Positions 32,991 to 43,940 of a DNA stretch of 64,000 nt are shown piece by piece (the first letter of the stretch is position 1; every line of letters starts with the position of its first letter). The stretch is from the NCBI GenBank assembly GCA_032622095.1, contig CP136064.1, positions 273,509,614 through 273,573,613 of the forward strand, read 5' to 3'. The notes beneath the pieces were generated by a model. It was not told where the DNA came from. It saw only the letters and a list, made by a program, of their open reading frames with translations, and made no database searches. Position numbers and translations under genes: made by a program. Source of the stretch: Siphonodentalium dalli. Its lineage: Eukaryota > Mollusca > Scaphopoda > Gadilida > Siphonodentaliidae.

Positions 32991-33962
32991 TGTTTCGCGA
33001 TGGAGTAAATGATGCACGCCACTGCTGTTTAACGCTGATTTATTGGTTTCAGCCTGTGAATACAGAAAGAACATCATAAGACATTGATAGAATAAAGGCC
33101 ATACGCATGCGATATAGGTAATCCAATAGCAACAATACATGAAATATTCAACTAAACCACATACATGTGAGGTGGTAAATAAGCAAAACCATATAGATGC
33201 GACATAGAGAATTGACATGGAGAATAAACGAAATATACACCTAGACCATACACATGCGAGGTAGCAATACAAAGGCACGATTACAGTGATCAAATTAATA
33301 CAATATGTTGACAGTAATTTAACAGTAACTCGTCGATAACAGCATAAGAATGTTCATATTCTCTTTCATTCAGAATGCAGATTCATGTACAATGTACTCG
33401 ACAATCATAAAGCATAAATTGCGCACACTGCGATCACATGGGTTGAGCTGAATGGATTAATCACTATCAATTCTAGAACTGTTCAATATAGGACACCGCA
33501 TTATAATCACGTTCCACTGCAACCACGATTTAGAAAGACAAGTCACATTTCTAGAGTCAACTAAGTTGAACTAACTGTTCCATGATCATCGCATTCACTG
33601 ATTCAGATTCAAACACTTTGAACAATATGTTAACTTACACGTTGGCGGGCATTCTAGACGTGAGCAGTGCGACTGCGACATACTGGATACAAAGTTCAGT
33701 AGTATTGTCAGCTTATCCAGCAACAATTCAATTCCAACGTTCGTTGTGTGTCAGTTCCAAAACATATATTCCAAATTGTACAATCGATAAGCAAAAAACA
33801 GTCAGCGCGGGAATCACCCGTCAAAGGACGCTCGCTAAAAACACAGACTGTCAGCTATGCATAACTGAACTCCAACTCAGGCGTTACCTGGAGAATAGAC
33901 TAACCGCAGATACAATAACAGATTATAGTCAGAATTACACACTTCTATCACCGCGTGATACA
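32991..33962 (-). repeat. 5' LTR (972 bp), carries the promoter
   Basis: Second LTR, upstream of Gag on the minus strand. It has a 10-nt duplication (GTTGAACTAA near 33563) absent from the 3' LTR. I see no convincing TATA box assignment. Confidence 0.95.
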
Positions 33963-34157
33963 AGTGGTTACCCAACATTTAATCATGAAAGTGTTAAAAT
34001 TCATTTCCAACACCCATATAGTTCTAAACTAAGGGTTCTGTTCATACACTCAAAGTGGTGTCACTCTACAAAATGTTGTGAACATATCTGAATATTTGCG
34101 TCCCATGTGAATATATTTTCATGAGGATATGTTGCTCACAGTACCGCGGATGCTCAC

Positions 34158-34349
34158 CACTCAGCCATTGCCATCCGGTGTCGTCGTTGAATCCTCCGAG
34201 CCACACGGAGTCTCCTTCAGACAGTTTCAACGCCGCGTGCATCGCCTCATGTTCTGAATGAAGGCTGGCCAATCTTCCTCCTTTATCGTGACATGTTCTG
34301 TTGGCAACGATCCACGAGGCTTTAGTGTCATGCAAGATCTGTTCATTTC
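34158..34349 (-). CDS. C-type lectin domain, N-terminal exon (partial)
   Basis: A 192-nt minus-strand exon with a pyrimidine-rich acceptor (CACTTTTCAG, AG at 34351-34350) and a GTGAGC donor (34157-34152), phase 1 at both ends. It reads KASWIVANRTCHDKGGRLAS, then SEHEAM, VWLGGFNDD and GWQWLSG. These are the first half of a C-type lectin-like domain: WxxAxxxC helix, GGxLASxxS, WxGxxxx and the WxW strand. The second half (sugar/Ca2+ site and last cysteines) should be in a following exon, which is not found before the LTR element at 33962. The domain lies in secreted or surface recognition proteins. It may share a gene with the phase-compatible signal-peptide exon at 54567-54639. The LTR element sits only about 190 bases downstream, in its presumed intron. 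Confidence 0.8.
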
Positions 34350-35635
34350 CTGAAAAGTGAATTAAGATGTACATGTACAGTGTGACATCGGGGGTCATTG
34401 TTATTGTTATATTGTAATTATGCACATATACTCTGTAATATCTAACATGATGAAGAGTAATTAAATTCAATTGGGGACCGCGAACGTTTTTTTTATATTA
34501 TTAATTCTATTATATTACAGTTATTTTTAGAAGGGTCACAGGTGGATTTTTCAGAAAATCACACCAAGTTTAGGGAATATAACTTCAAAAAACAAAATGC
34601 AAAATATCAAATGTGTGTTCCTTAGATATTAGTCTTCATCAATAATATCCATACGATATGATAAAGCAAAGCAAATTTAAAAAAAACTGTAATCCCGATT
34701 TCAAAACCTGATTTCTAGAGGGTAGTGCCGTCAACTCATTTCATATTTGACAAATTTTGTTTTTAGAAGCCATTTCCCCCAAACTTTTTAGAGAGATTCC
34801 GCTTGTAGCGTTTATACGGAGTGTAGGCACTGTGAGTGTGTATCCATGGTAACTGCGTACTGCGTACTACGTGTAATACATGTAGAACACGAAACGTATA
34901 TAATTGTTAGATTGTTAACATAAAAACGCTCTGTATGTCTCGATCCACAAATGTTTACTGTTGTTACATGCGACCTTCTAACCAACACGTGATTGTCCAC
35001 GCTATATGAGTCGATATGAGTACTATCTTAGTTTGATGATGTTACCTACAAATTAACCTACAAGGTTTCTGTCAATTAAAAGAACAAACTCCTCAATTCT
35101 AAGCAAAATTGTCAGTCTCGAAACAGCAACACCGTTGAAAAATTCAGGCTATGACATATACGTTAAGTATTTTATAACAATTTGTTATAATCAATGAAAC
35201 ATATATTTCACCGAACAATTAGGCGCTGTACATGTATGTGCGTGTCAGTAAAGCGGACGTGGTACGGGTGTCTATCACCTCACACAACACATTGTGCTAG
35301 TAAAATAATCATATTATTGGCCAATGTCATGCCTGAAACAAGATTACTTTGAAATTTCAGACTGTACCAGAGACTGACATAGTTCCGATAGTTCGATTTT
35401 ACAGTCAAAATTTGGCGTAAACTATGCGGATTCCTAGAGTAAAATATTTACCTACATATTTAACCAATTTTCTGATGCAATGGTAATGTGGAACTATTAA
35501 ATGAGGTTGTGATCAATACTCCATCTATGCAGAATCTCAGGGTTAGAACAAAATGTTTAAAAAATACAATTACACCCCGTATTTACAAGTAGAGAAAGTC
35601 GTACTCGCACAAGTCAGTCAGTCGCTTATATTATA
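34350..35635. other. No gene seen; presumed intron
   Basis: Upstream of the lectin exon on the minus strand. Has a GTACTGCGTACTACGTG local repeat near 34855 and otherwise unassigned AT-rich sequence. Confidence 0.4.
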
Positions 35636-38560
35636 GACTAGCAGGGTTACCCGGCGTTGCCCATGTTAAAGTGATGTGAAACCATCTGCATGCTGTTGAT
35701 ATTTGTTGGGAATAGAGAATACTCTACACGTATTCTCACAAATTGTATATTCAAATAGCATCACAAAACACGAATCTTACAGTCATGGAATATAAGTAGT
35801 GGCTCACCTTGTCGATTGTCATTTTGTTTATCGCGATTAATCCGTTCCACCAATAATGAAGTATTTATTTATTTAGAACTGCATATACTTCAAACGTTAT
35901 ACTATGATACATGAACATCATAAACACATTAGTTCGCAAAAATAAAAGACGACAATTGGGTTTTACATATAGAGATGTATCAATCAATCTACTGGGTTGG
36001 ACTAAGATCTTGTGGACTTGTATATCAGCAACCTGTGCCAAACACAGAGCGATATTTTGAGTTGTGTATGTCAGTCGATGGGTCTGTTCTAAAAATTCCG
36101 CTGTATCCTGCAGATATACCCTTGTCAGGTGTCAGTATTGGAGGATCCTGAAAAGTCATGTGCTACTGACTGCGTATTCTTTTATATCAGAAGAAAATAT
36201 ATTTGACTGCACATTGTGACCACTATTTTTGAACAGGTATTCGATACATTTCCATATCTCTTGACAAATTGTAACTTTTTGTGTGGAAACTGTATTGAAT
36301 GGAACCGACTCAATTGTTTTATAATCTATATGCAATCCTCTGACGGTTCGAGGTCTCTCAGTTTGCTAGAATATGTGTATCTCTTCTTCTATGTAACTCT
36401 TTATGCTAGCTCATTATGTGAATACACTGATTGCCATCCCCATATAAATATGACAGTTGAGAAGATATAATTGTTCAAGTAACTTAATTGGGTCACCATT
36501 TGTCGAGATTGTGAAATTTGAACGCCCAAAACTCCTTAAAATGATATGGAGATGGCCTGGGGACTATATATAACTTATATGTGGATATCAGCGAATAGCA
36601 ATCTTATCAATGATAGTGCGTATCCTCTCGCCACCCGTGACCCAAATGACACCAAATGTGATTTAATGCATCGTATCATTAGAGAAGAATGTGTATGAAT
36701 TTGGTGGAAATTAGTGCTAAATATATTTGTATCAGCTTTGGTGCAACTGCCATCCTCATGCATGACTTTAACGGCGCCACTTTTGACATATTTAAACCAC
36801 GTCCATTAGCCTCATCATATACTGGAGATGATTATGTATAAGTTTGATGGTTATCAGCAACTAAACAAATTCTTAGAATAGTTATGACCCCCCCCCCCCC
36901 CCCCAACATCTCTCACCAAAACTGCAGCAATTTGGCGTCTTTAAATCACACGATTATATATCAATTTGGTGGAAATCTGCGCTAAAAATAGTTTATTAAA
37001 TCAATTGTTGATGCCTCCCTGCAACGCTGACTCGAACCGCGCCATATCGCGGAGGTGATTATGTATGCCTTTGGTGGAAATCGGCGACAAAACAATTTCA
37101 CCATATTTTTAAATTTTGCCGACCTCCCCCTTTTCTTCCCGACACCAACAGCGTCACTTAAGAAAATTTTAACCCGCACCATTATCTTCCTCGTAAAAAG
37201 TTACCCCTCTTGGAACGCCTTGGTGCCATCTCGATTGAAAACCATGAAGTTATATACAGAACGCATGCAGACAAACAGAAAGACAGACAACACGATTTGA
37301 TTTCTCGTATCATTTGAGAAGAACGTGTCTGAATTTGATGGTAATTGGTACTAAAAATATTTTTTATCAGTTTTGGTGACCCTTCCGTTCCTATTTTGGA
37401 CTCAAGCGGTGCCACTTTTGTCACCGTTAAACCACACACTTAGACTCATTAGAGATTAGAGGTGCATATATATAAAATTGGTGAAAAATGACGAGTATAC
37501 AAATTCGTATCAAATTCAAGGTCCCAATATCTCTCACCCAGAGGGCACCAAGTTGGTGTATCTAAACCACACGATAAGATTCCTCATATCACGGAGAAGA
37601 ATATGTATCAATCTGGCGGAAATCGGCGCTAAACATATTGTTATAATTTGTGTCCCTCTCACCTCTATACACCATTTACTCAAATGACCCCACTTGTGAC
37701 ATCATTAAACCACACAATTACACTTATGATATCATGGAGATGATTATTTATAAGTTTGGTGCTAATCGGCGACTAAACAACTTTTAAATAAATTTGGTGC
37801 CCACCTCTCCCCTCCCCATCTCTCACCCAAACAGCACCAATATTCCTCGTATCATGGATTCCTCGTATCATGGATAAGAACGTGTATCAATTTGGTGGAA
37901 ATTGGCGCTAAAAATATTGTGTATCAATTTTGGTGCCCCTCTCCCTGTCAGTGCACCCCTGGCTCGAATGGGGCCACATTTGACAGATTTAATCCACACC
38001 ATTAGACTCCTCATACCATGGGGATGATTTTGTATAAGTGTGGTTGCAATCGGCGACTAAACCCGTTCTTATCAAATTTAGTTCCCACCCCCCCCCCCCA
38101 AAATCTCTCATCCAAACGACAATAATTTGGCGTTGTTAAATCGCACAATTAGATTCCTTGAATCATGAAGAAGAATATATATTATTTGGTGGAAATCGGC
38201 GCTAAAATTAGTTTTATCAATTTTGGTGCCCATATCTCCTTCCGTGCATCCCTGACTCGAACGACGCCACTTTTGCCATATTTAAACCACACCATTAGAT
38301 TCTTCATATCATGGGGATTATTATATGTAAGTTTCGTGGCAATCGGCAACAAATAAAATTTCTGCCCCTCCCCATTTTCTGCCCCTGACAACAAGGGCGT
38401 CACTTTAGAAAATTCTAACCCCCAGCATTATCTTTCTCGTAAAAAGTTACCCCTAGTAGACCCCTTTGGTATCATCTAGATGGTCCCCTGTGAATTTCTA
38501 TAGAACACAGACAGACAGGCAGACAGACAGACATTCGCAAATATAGATATAGAAGATAAC
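35636..38560. repeat. Composite dispersed repeat with internal degenerate tandem units
   Basis: Opens with TAGACTAGCAGGGTTACCCGGCGTTGCCC (35636-35664), a start typical of a repeat common in invertebrate genomes, and closes with a GACAGACAGACATTCGCAAATATAGAT block (38520-38545). From about 36580 to 38460 a unit of roughly 330 bp recurs in diverged form: TTTGGTGGAAATCGGCGCTAAA, then TTTTGGTGCCC, then CGCCACTTTTG, then AACCACACnATTAGA, then ATCATGGnGATGATTATGTA. Contains a 17-base C run (36888-36904). Short ORFs here are artefacts. Confidence 0.75.
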
Positions 38561-38759
38561 AAGCGTGTATAATGACGTGACTTGTGACGTTAGAGTTACA
38601 ATCACCGACACACTCGCAATCGCTAGAAGCGGAATCTCTCTAATTATTAGTCACCTGTTGCATGATACTCTCCGGGTGAAGTTACCGCTGTATTTTATGT
38701 TGACAATAAACGGTCTTTATTGAAGCAGCGTGAATTTCGTTACTTATTCCTTATTCTTT
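38561..38759. other. Short unassigned spacer
   Basis: No feature recognised. Confidence 0.3.
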
Positions 38760-39245
38760 ATTCAAACAATTTGGGAAAAATGTGGCAAATGACCATGGCA
38801 ACGTCTTAAGTAGGGCGAGACAAAATTTCCTGTGAAAAAAAATTCGGGAAAAAACTTCAAAAATGCCTCGAAAATAGGCAAAGTTCGAAAATAAACGAAA
38901 ATAGTCCGAAACAAGTGCGGGGTCATAAATGGCCACATCGGACAAAAAATTTGGGTCGAGTCCGAAAAAGTGGGTCGAATCCCAGTTTTCGCTCTGATCG
39001 GTCGGGAAAATTTCGGAAAATGTGGCAAACTGTCACATATTAAAAAATGGCCACCTGGGACGAACTTTTTGGGCCGAAAAGTTTTTGGGTCGAGTCCGAA
39101 AAAGTGGGTCAAATAGAAATTCCCGCTCTGCTCGGTCAGGAAAATGTGGGGAAATGTGGCAAATGACCATGGCAACGTCTTAAGTATGGCGAGACATAAT
39201 TTTCTGTGAAAAAAATTCAAAAATGCCTCGAAAATAGATATAACC
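38760..39245. repeat. About 370-bp tandem duplication (1.3 copies)
   Basis: AATGTGGCAAATGACCATGG, then CAACGTCTTAAGTA, GGCGAGACA and AAAAATGCCTCGAAAATAG occur near 38777-38880 and again near 39152-39235. The 183-codon minus-strand frame across it is a repetitive artefact (the same peptide twice). Confidence 0.8.
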
Positions 39246-39590
39246 CATATAAAAATGTACCTGGGTAAATCTTGGTGTTTACCTAGGTATACCCCTGATA
39301 AACCACGGTACATATAGGTTTTACCCTGGTTCCACCCAGGTCACACCCAGGTTATACCCAGGTAAATCAGGGCTTTATATAGATTTACCTTGGTGTTTTC
39401 TATATATGTTAGGTATAAACCCCAGTTTACCCGGGTTTTTACGGATATAATTTAGAAAAACGCTGTCACACCCGGGTATTTAGACCCAGGTTATCCGGAG
39501 TATTTACACCCAGGTATTTACACCAGGTTTTCGCCCAGGTATTTACTACATTGTTCACCCGGATATGTACACCTGTGGTATTTTTTTAAA
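39246..39590. repeat. CCCAGGTAT/ATACCTGGG-rich degenerate repeat, both orientations
   Basis: TACCTGGGTAAAT, CACCCAGGTCACACCCAGGTTATACCCAGG, TTTACCCGGGTTT and ACACCCAGGTATTTACACC recur in direct and inverted form, so the region can fold on itself. Confidence 0.7.
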
Positions 39591-39608
39591 CTATATAATC
39601 TGCACTTG

Positions 39609-41414
39609 AAGTTACCTTATTAACCCGTTCTATATTACAGCATCGTTGGCGAGTAGTTACCTTATTAACCATTCTATATTAAAGCATTAATTGACAGGTA
39701 GTTACCTTATTAACCCTTTCTATAGTAAGTAACATTGATGAGTAGTTACAGTATTAACCCATTCTATATTGAAGCATCATTGACGTGAAGTTACCTTATT
39801 AACCCTTTCTGTATTAAAGCATCATTGACGTGTAGTTACCTTATTAACCTTTTCTATATTAAAACATCATTGACGTGTAGTTACCATGTTACCCTTTCAA
39901 TATTAAAGCACCATTGACGGGTAGTTGCCTTATGAACCCTGTATATACTAAAGTACCATTGTCGTGTAGTTACCTTATTAACCCTTCCTATACATTGACG
40001 TGTAGTTACCTTATTAACCCTTTCTATATTAAAGCATTAATTGACAGGCAGTTACCTTTTTAACCCTTTCTATACTAAGTATCATTGGCATGTAGTTACC
40101 TTATTAACCCTTTCTATATTAAAGCATTAATTGACAGGTAGTTACCTTAAACAACCCGTTCTATACTAAGTATCATTGGTGAGTAGTTACATTATTAACC
40201 ATTGCTATACTAAAGCGCCATTGACGGGTAATTAACTTATTAACCATTTTTGTATCAAAGCATCATTGATGTGCAGTTACCATATTATAACCCTTTCTAT
40301 ATTAAAGCATCATTGACGGATAGTTTCCATATTAACCCTTTCTATATTAAAGCACCATTGGCGTGTAATTACCTTGTTAACCCTTTCTATATTGAAGCAA
40401 TAATTGACAGGTAGGCCCTAGTTACCTTATTAACCCTTTCTATAATAAGTGTCATTGGTGATTAGTTACATTATTAACCCTTTCTACAATAAAGCATCAT
40501 TGATATGAAGTTACCTTATTAACCATTTCTGTATTAAAGAATTATTGACGTGTAGTTACCTTATTAACCCTTTCTATATTAAGACATCATTTACGTGTAG
40601 TTACCATGTTTATCCTTTCTATATTAAAGTATCATTGACAGGTGGTTGCCTTATTAACCCTGTATATACCTAAGCATCAGTGTCGTGTAGTTACCTTATT
40701 AACCCTTTCTATACTATGTATCATTGGCGGTTAGTTACCTTATTAACCCGTTCTATACTAAGTATCATTGACGTCTAGTTACCTTATTAACCCTTTCGAT
40801 ATAAAAGCACCATTGATGGGTAGTTACCTTATTAACCATGTTTGTAGGATAGGATAGGATAGGATAATTTTATTTACAATATACACACATGGAAAGTACA
40901 ATTACAAATAAATATAATATTGATAGACTATACATGTATATTGCTTGGGGTGATATAGTCATGGCTGACTGTCTTCATATCACCCCTATTGTATTGAAGC
41001 AACATTGGCGTGTAATTACCTTATTAACCCTTTCTACATTGAAGCAATAATTGACAGGTAGGCCCTAGTTACCTTATTAAGCCTTTCTATAATAAGTGTC
41101 ATTGGTGATTAGTTAAATTATTAACCCTTTCTACAATAAAGCATCATTGACATGAAGTTACCTTATTAACCATTTCTGTATTAAAGAATTATTGACGTGT
41201 AGTTACCTTATTAACCCTTTCTATATTAAGACATCATTTACGTGTAGTTACCATGTTAACCCTTTCTATATTAAAGTATCATTGACGGGTAGTTACCTTA
41301 TTAACCCTTTCTATACTAAGTATCATTGGCGGTTAGTTACCTTATTAACCCGTTCTATACTATTACTAAGTATCATTGACGTGTAGTTAGTTACCTTATT
41401 AACCCTTTCTATGT
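39609..41414. repeat. Minisatellite, unit about 44-48 bp, about 36 units, with a higher-order duplication
   Basis: Unit close to AGTTACCTTATTAACCC, TTTCTATATTAAAGC, ATCATTGACGTGT. Units vary by 10-20 percent. A multi-unit block at about 40350-40650 is repeated almost exactly at about 41000-41290, sharing variants such as ATTGACAGGTAGGCCCTAGTT and GTGTCATTGGTGATTAG. The array is interrupted at 40847-40988. Confidence 0.9.
40847..40988 (-). mobile_element. Short retroposon 3' end inserted in the minisatellite
   Basis: On the minus strand it ends AATAAAATTATCC followed by TATCC repeats, a retroposon-style 3' tail. TTGTA on both sides (about 40842-40846 and 40989-40993) could be the target duplication. 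Contains the palindrome-like GGGGTGATAT...ATATCACCCC. Confidence 0.6.
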
Positions 41415-43940
41415 AGCGAATCTCTCGATTACTGCAATGTCATGTTCTGCGATGGACACTGGAGAATTGCTGAGTCTGGAGAAAATTGATGAAGCTTCTG
41501 GAAATACATTCCATGCCTGCCATGCAGACTTTTTTCCTTTTCCCCGAAATGAAGATACCACATCACATCCACTAATTGCATGGAAAAAGAGAATTCCTTA
41601 ACATTTTTTTGGACCGATTGATGAAACAATCTCATGTATCGGAATCGATCTGAATGTATTTCCTTGATCGAATGCTATCCACATGTTGTCCAAGTCTAAT
41701 GCTTTCAAACTTGAGTATACACGTACAGCTATAATCACTATGTCCGTGTCGGTGGCTCGGATTATGATGCTCTTCGTGTTTTGCATGCATACATATCATG
41801 TGTACATGGTGCTAGAATATTCAAATCAAGTTCATGGTTACTTTGTACATGTTCATCTTTGGTAACAACAATGTCGTTGTCCATATTAACAGTTATGATC
41901 TTCTCGGCAAGACAGTGAAATAACTCGTTTTGTTGTTGTCATCGCGAAGAAAGCTATGCCAGTCTGCTAGAGTTTTGCTAGATCCTGATACCCTTCTCCT
42001 GATTCCTTTTCCGTGCTTTGGCCAAGTTTCCTGTTTGCGGCCACCTGTCTTGTACACGTCTAACACGATGTCAGTTCTATTTTATTTATGGCAATATGTC
42101 TGTATTTTAGGAATGACATCGTTTTGTCCATACTCATCAAATGTGTTCGCACTATTAGGTTTAAGAACATTTATTATGGCAGAACCATCTATTATCACAG
42201 CATTTGCAGTAGGTGCTTCCTCAGGCAGTGTTAACTCTGCTTCAAACATATCCATCAATTGAGATTTCTGGCACATACAAAGTTTTCCATCGTTAGTGAT
42301 TGATGCTGGAGAAATCTGGTTTTCATGTGCAAAAAAGTCATAAAGGTCACATTATCTTGTCTAACAAGAAATTAACAATCGAGAGAAGTGTTGACAATCA
42401 TCTTTCTGGTTTGAGATTCCATGACACGATGATAAGATATACTCAGTCCGTTTTCAAAGAACAGGTTTCGTTTCCTTGTTTTTGTGTACAGAGTGATGCC
42501 AGTGATTGATGCTGGAGAAATCTGGTTTTCATGTGCAAAAAAGTCATAAAGGTCACATTATCTTGTCTAACAAGAAATTAACAATCGAGAGAAGTGTTGA
42601 CAATCATCTTTCTGGTTTGAGATTCCATGACACGATGATAAGATATACTCAGTCCGTTTTCAAAGAACAGGTTTCGTTTCCTTGTTTTTGTGTACAGAGT
42701 GATGCCAGTGTATAGGGAATGGTGTTTCGCGGTCTTGACAGTGGCGATGATAAAAGGAAAACAGAGGAAAACAGAGGAAAACAGTTGAATTGTAATAACT
42801 GCGCGATTGCTAAATCAACTGTGCTGCACCATTTGTAAGCTGTGACTTTATGACAGCACCATGCTCGACCATACATACAAATTGCAGAAGGCTTTGTGGT
42901 ACAGAACTTTGTATACATCCTTCAAACTTGTTGTCAAATTTGATACGATGTTCAAGCATATGTTTACGAATGATTTCTGCTGCTCCAGCAATTTGTAGCG
43001 CTTCATTATATTTACAAGCTTGAGATAGTAAAGTAATAGTAACTGTGTCAGAGAAAGTCATAAGCACGCCATCTCTGTGCTCCTTGATCAGAGGGATATA
43101 TATCAGAAGTTTTTCCTTCAGTCTTGTGGAATTCACACTTTGAGTTTAACCGCTCAATTGCTCCAGTTCATCCTTGTATAATGCAGATAAATCAGAAAGT
43201 TTGAATATAACTGTGTCTGCTGTTGTGGAACTGTTTTTGTCACTAATTCTGAAAAAGCGGTTGCATCATTGTCACTGAATTTCAACTTGGTGGTAGATTT
43301 TTCAAACTTGATGGCAGCTTCATGAGCTCACGTATGGTTATATAATCCAGCCGAGCAACTTGGGCGGTACTTCAGTTCCTGCGCAACTACATCACCAGCA
43401 CTTAACTTCACGAGAAGAGGACCATCATTGAGAGTTCTTGCACATTTGTTAACTCTTTTATCCAACTGCATTGTCAATGCTTCTCGTAAGTCAGATTGTA
43501 GAGCCTCCATGTCACACAGAAAGCATTTAACAGCTGCAGGCTGAATCTTTTGATGTTTAGTTTTACTGGGAGTATCGTCTGCCTCCTCAATGACAGGTAA
43601 ATGCTGTTTCTGTGCCCGCTGCAACTTTTGTTTAATGACATGCATCTACAGCTTACATGAAACTTTGCCTTGTTTGTTTGTATTGTTTCTTCTATAACAC
43701 AACCCTCGTCAAGCCGCTATGGATCAAACATGATCGGCATTGAGTTAATGGCACGAAAGAGTGGTACATTTTTTGCAATGTTTGTATAACCATCTTCGAT
43801 GTGTATGATTGACTTCTGGTGACGTCAGCTGTTCATCTTTGGTCTGCTGGCAGAGACAGCACTTTTTCCGATCTGTAATCCATTTGTTCGGCATGACCGT
43901 CGATGCTTGCTGCGAGTTATTACAGTCAACCATCATCGAA
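41415..43940 (-). pseudogene. Decayed copy of an uncharacterised repeat-associated invertebrate protein family
   Basis: The minus strand reads, across several frames: KKCCLCQQTKDEQLTSP (about 43880); LQRAQKQHLPVIEEADDTPS and LVKLSAGDVVAQELKYRPSC (43645-43328); NSTRLKEKLLIYIPLIKEHR (43136-42810); IIDGSAIINVLKPNSANTFD (42276-42082); GKGIRRRVSGS..WHSFLR (about 41990); ATDTDIVIIAVRVYSSL and LDNMWIAFDQG (41786-41598); and HAISGCDVVSSFRGKGKK (about 41560). From memory, this order matches very long uncharacterised proteins present in many copies in cnidarian, mollusc and fish genomes. Function unknown; a mobile-element origin is likely, and TDTDIVIIA recalls PIN/FEN-type nuclease strands. Multiple stops, frameshifts and a tandem duplication make this copy non-functional. 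Confidence 0.7.
42298..42709. repeat. Exact or near-exact 206-bp tandem duplication
   Basis: 42298-42503 is repeated at 42504-42709 with no difference that I could see. It lies inside the pseudogene and duplicates part of its coding sequence, so it arose recently. Confidence 0.9.

Larger units (their letters stand above)
29125..33962 (-). mobile_element. Complete BEL/Pao-type LTR element lacking RT-RNase H-integrase
   Basis: LTRs 29125-30084 and 32991-33962 begin TGTTTCGCG and end GTGATACA in plus orientation (TG...CA). The 5-bp target duplication AGTGG lies at 29120-29124 and 33963-33967. Coding is on the minus strand, so the 5' LTR is 32991-33962. Internal order: Gag, an in-frame TAG, two Cys/His knuckles, an aspartic protease, then a Cys-rich, N-glycosylation-rich region. 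A purine tract GGCGGGGGAG (minus strand, near 30095-30086) sits beside the 3' LTR. No RT, RNase H or integrase sequence lies between protease and LTR, so it must depend on another element for pol functions. LTRs differ by about seven substitutions and one 10-nt indel that I counted, so insertion is recent. Confidence 0.9.

Noticed and set aside
38762-39313. 183-codon minus-strand ORF rich in Phe/Pro
   Set aside because: It spans a tandem duplication and encodes the same peptide twice; no domain.
39609-41414. Second CRISPR-like periodicity of about 45 bp
   Set aside because: The complete unit repeats with point variation; there are no constant repeats with variable spacers.
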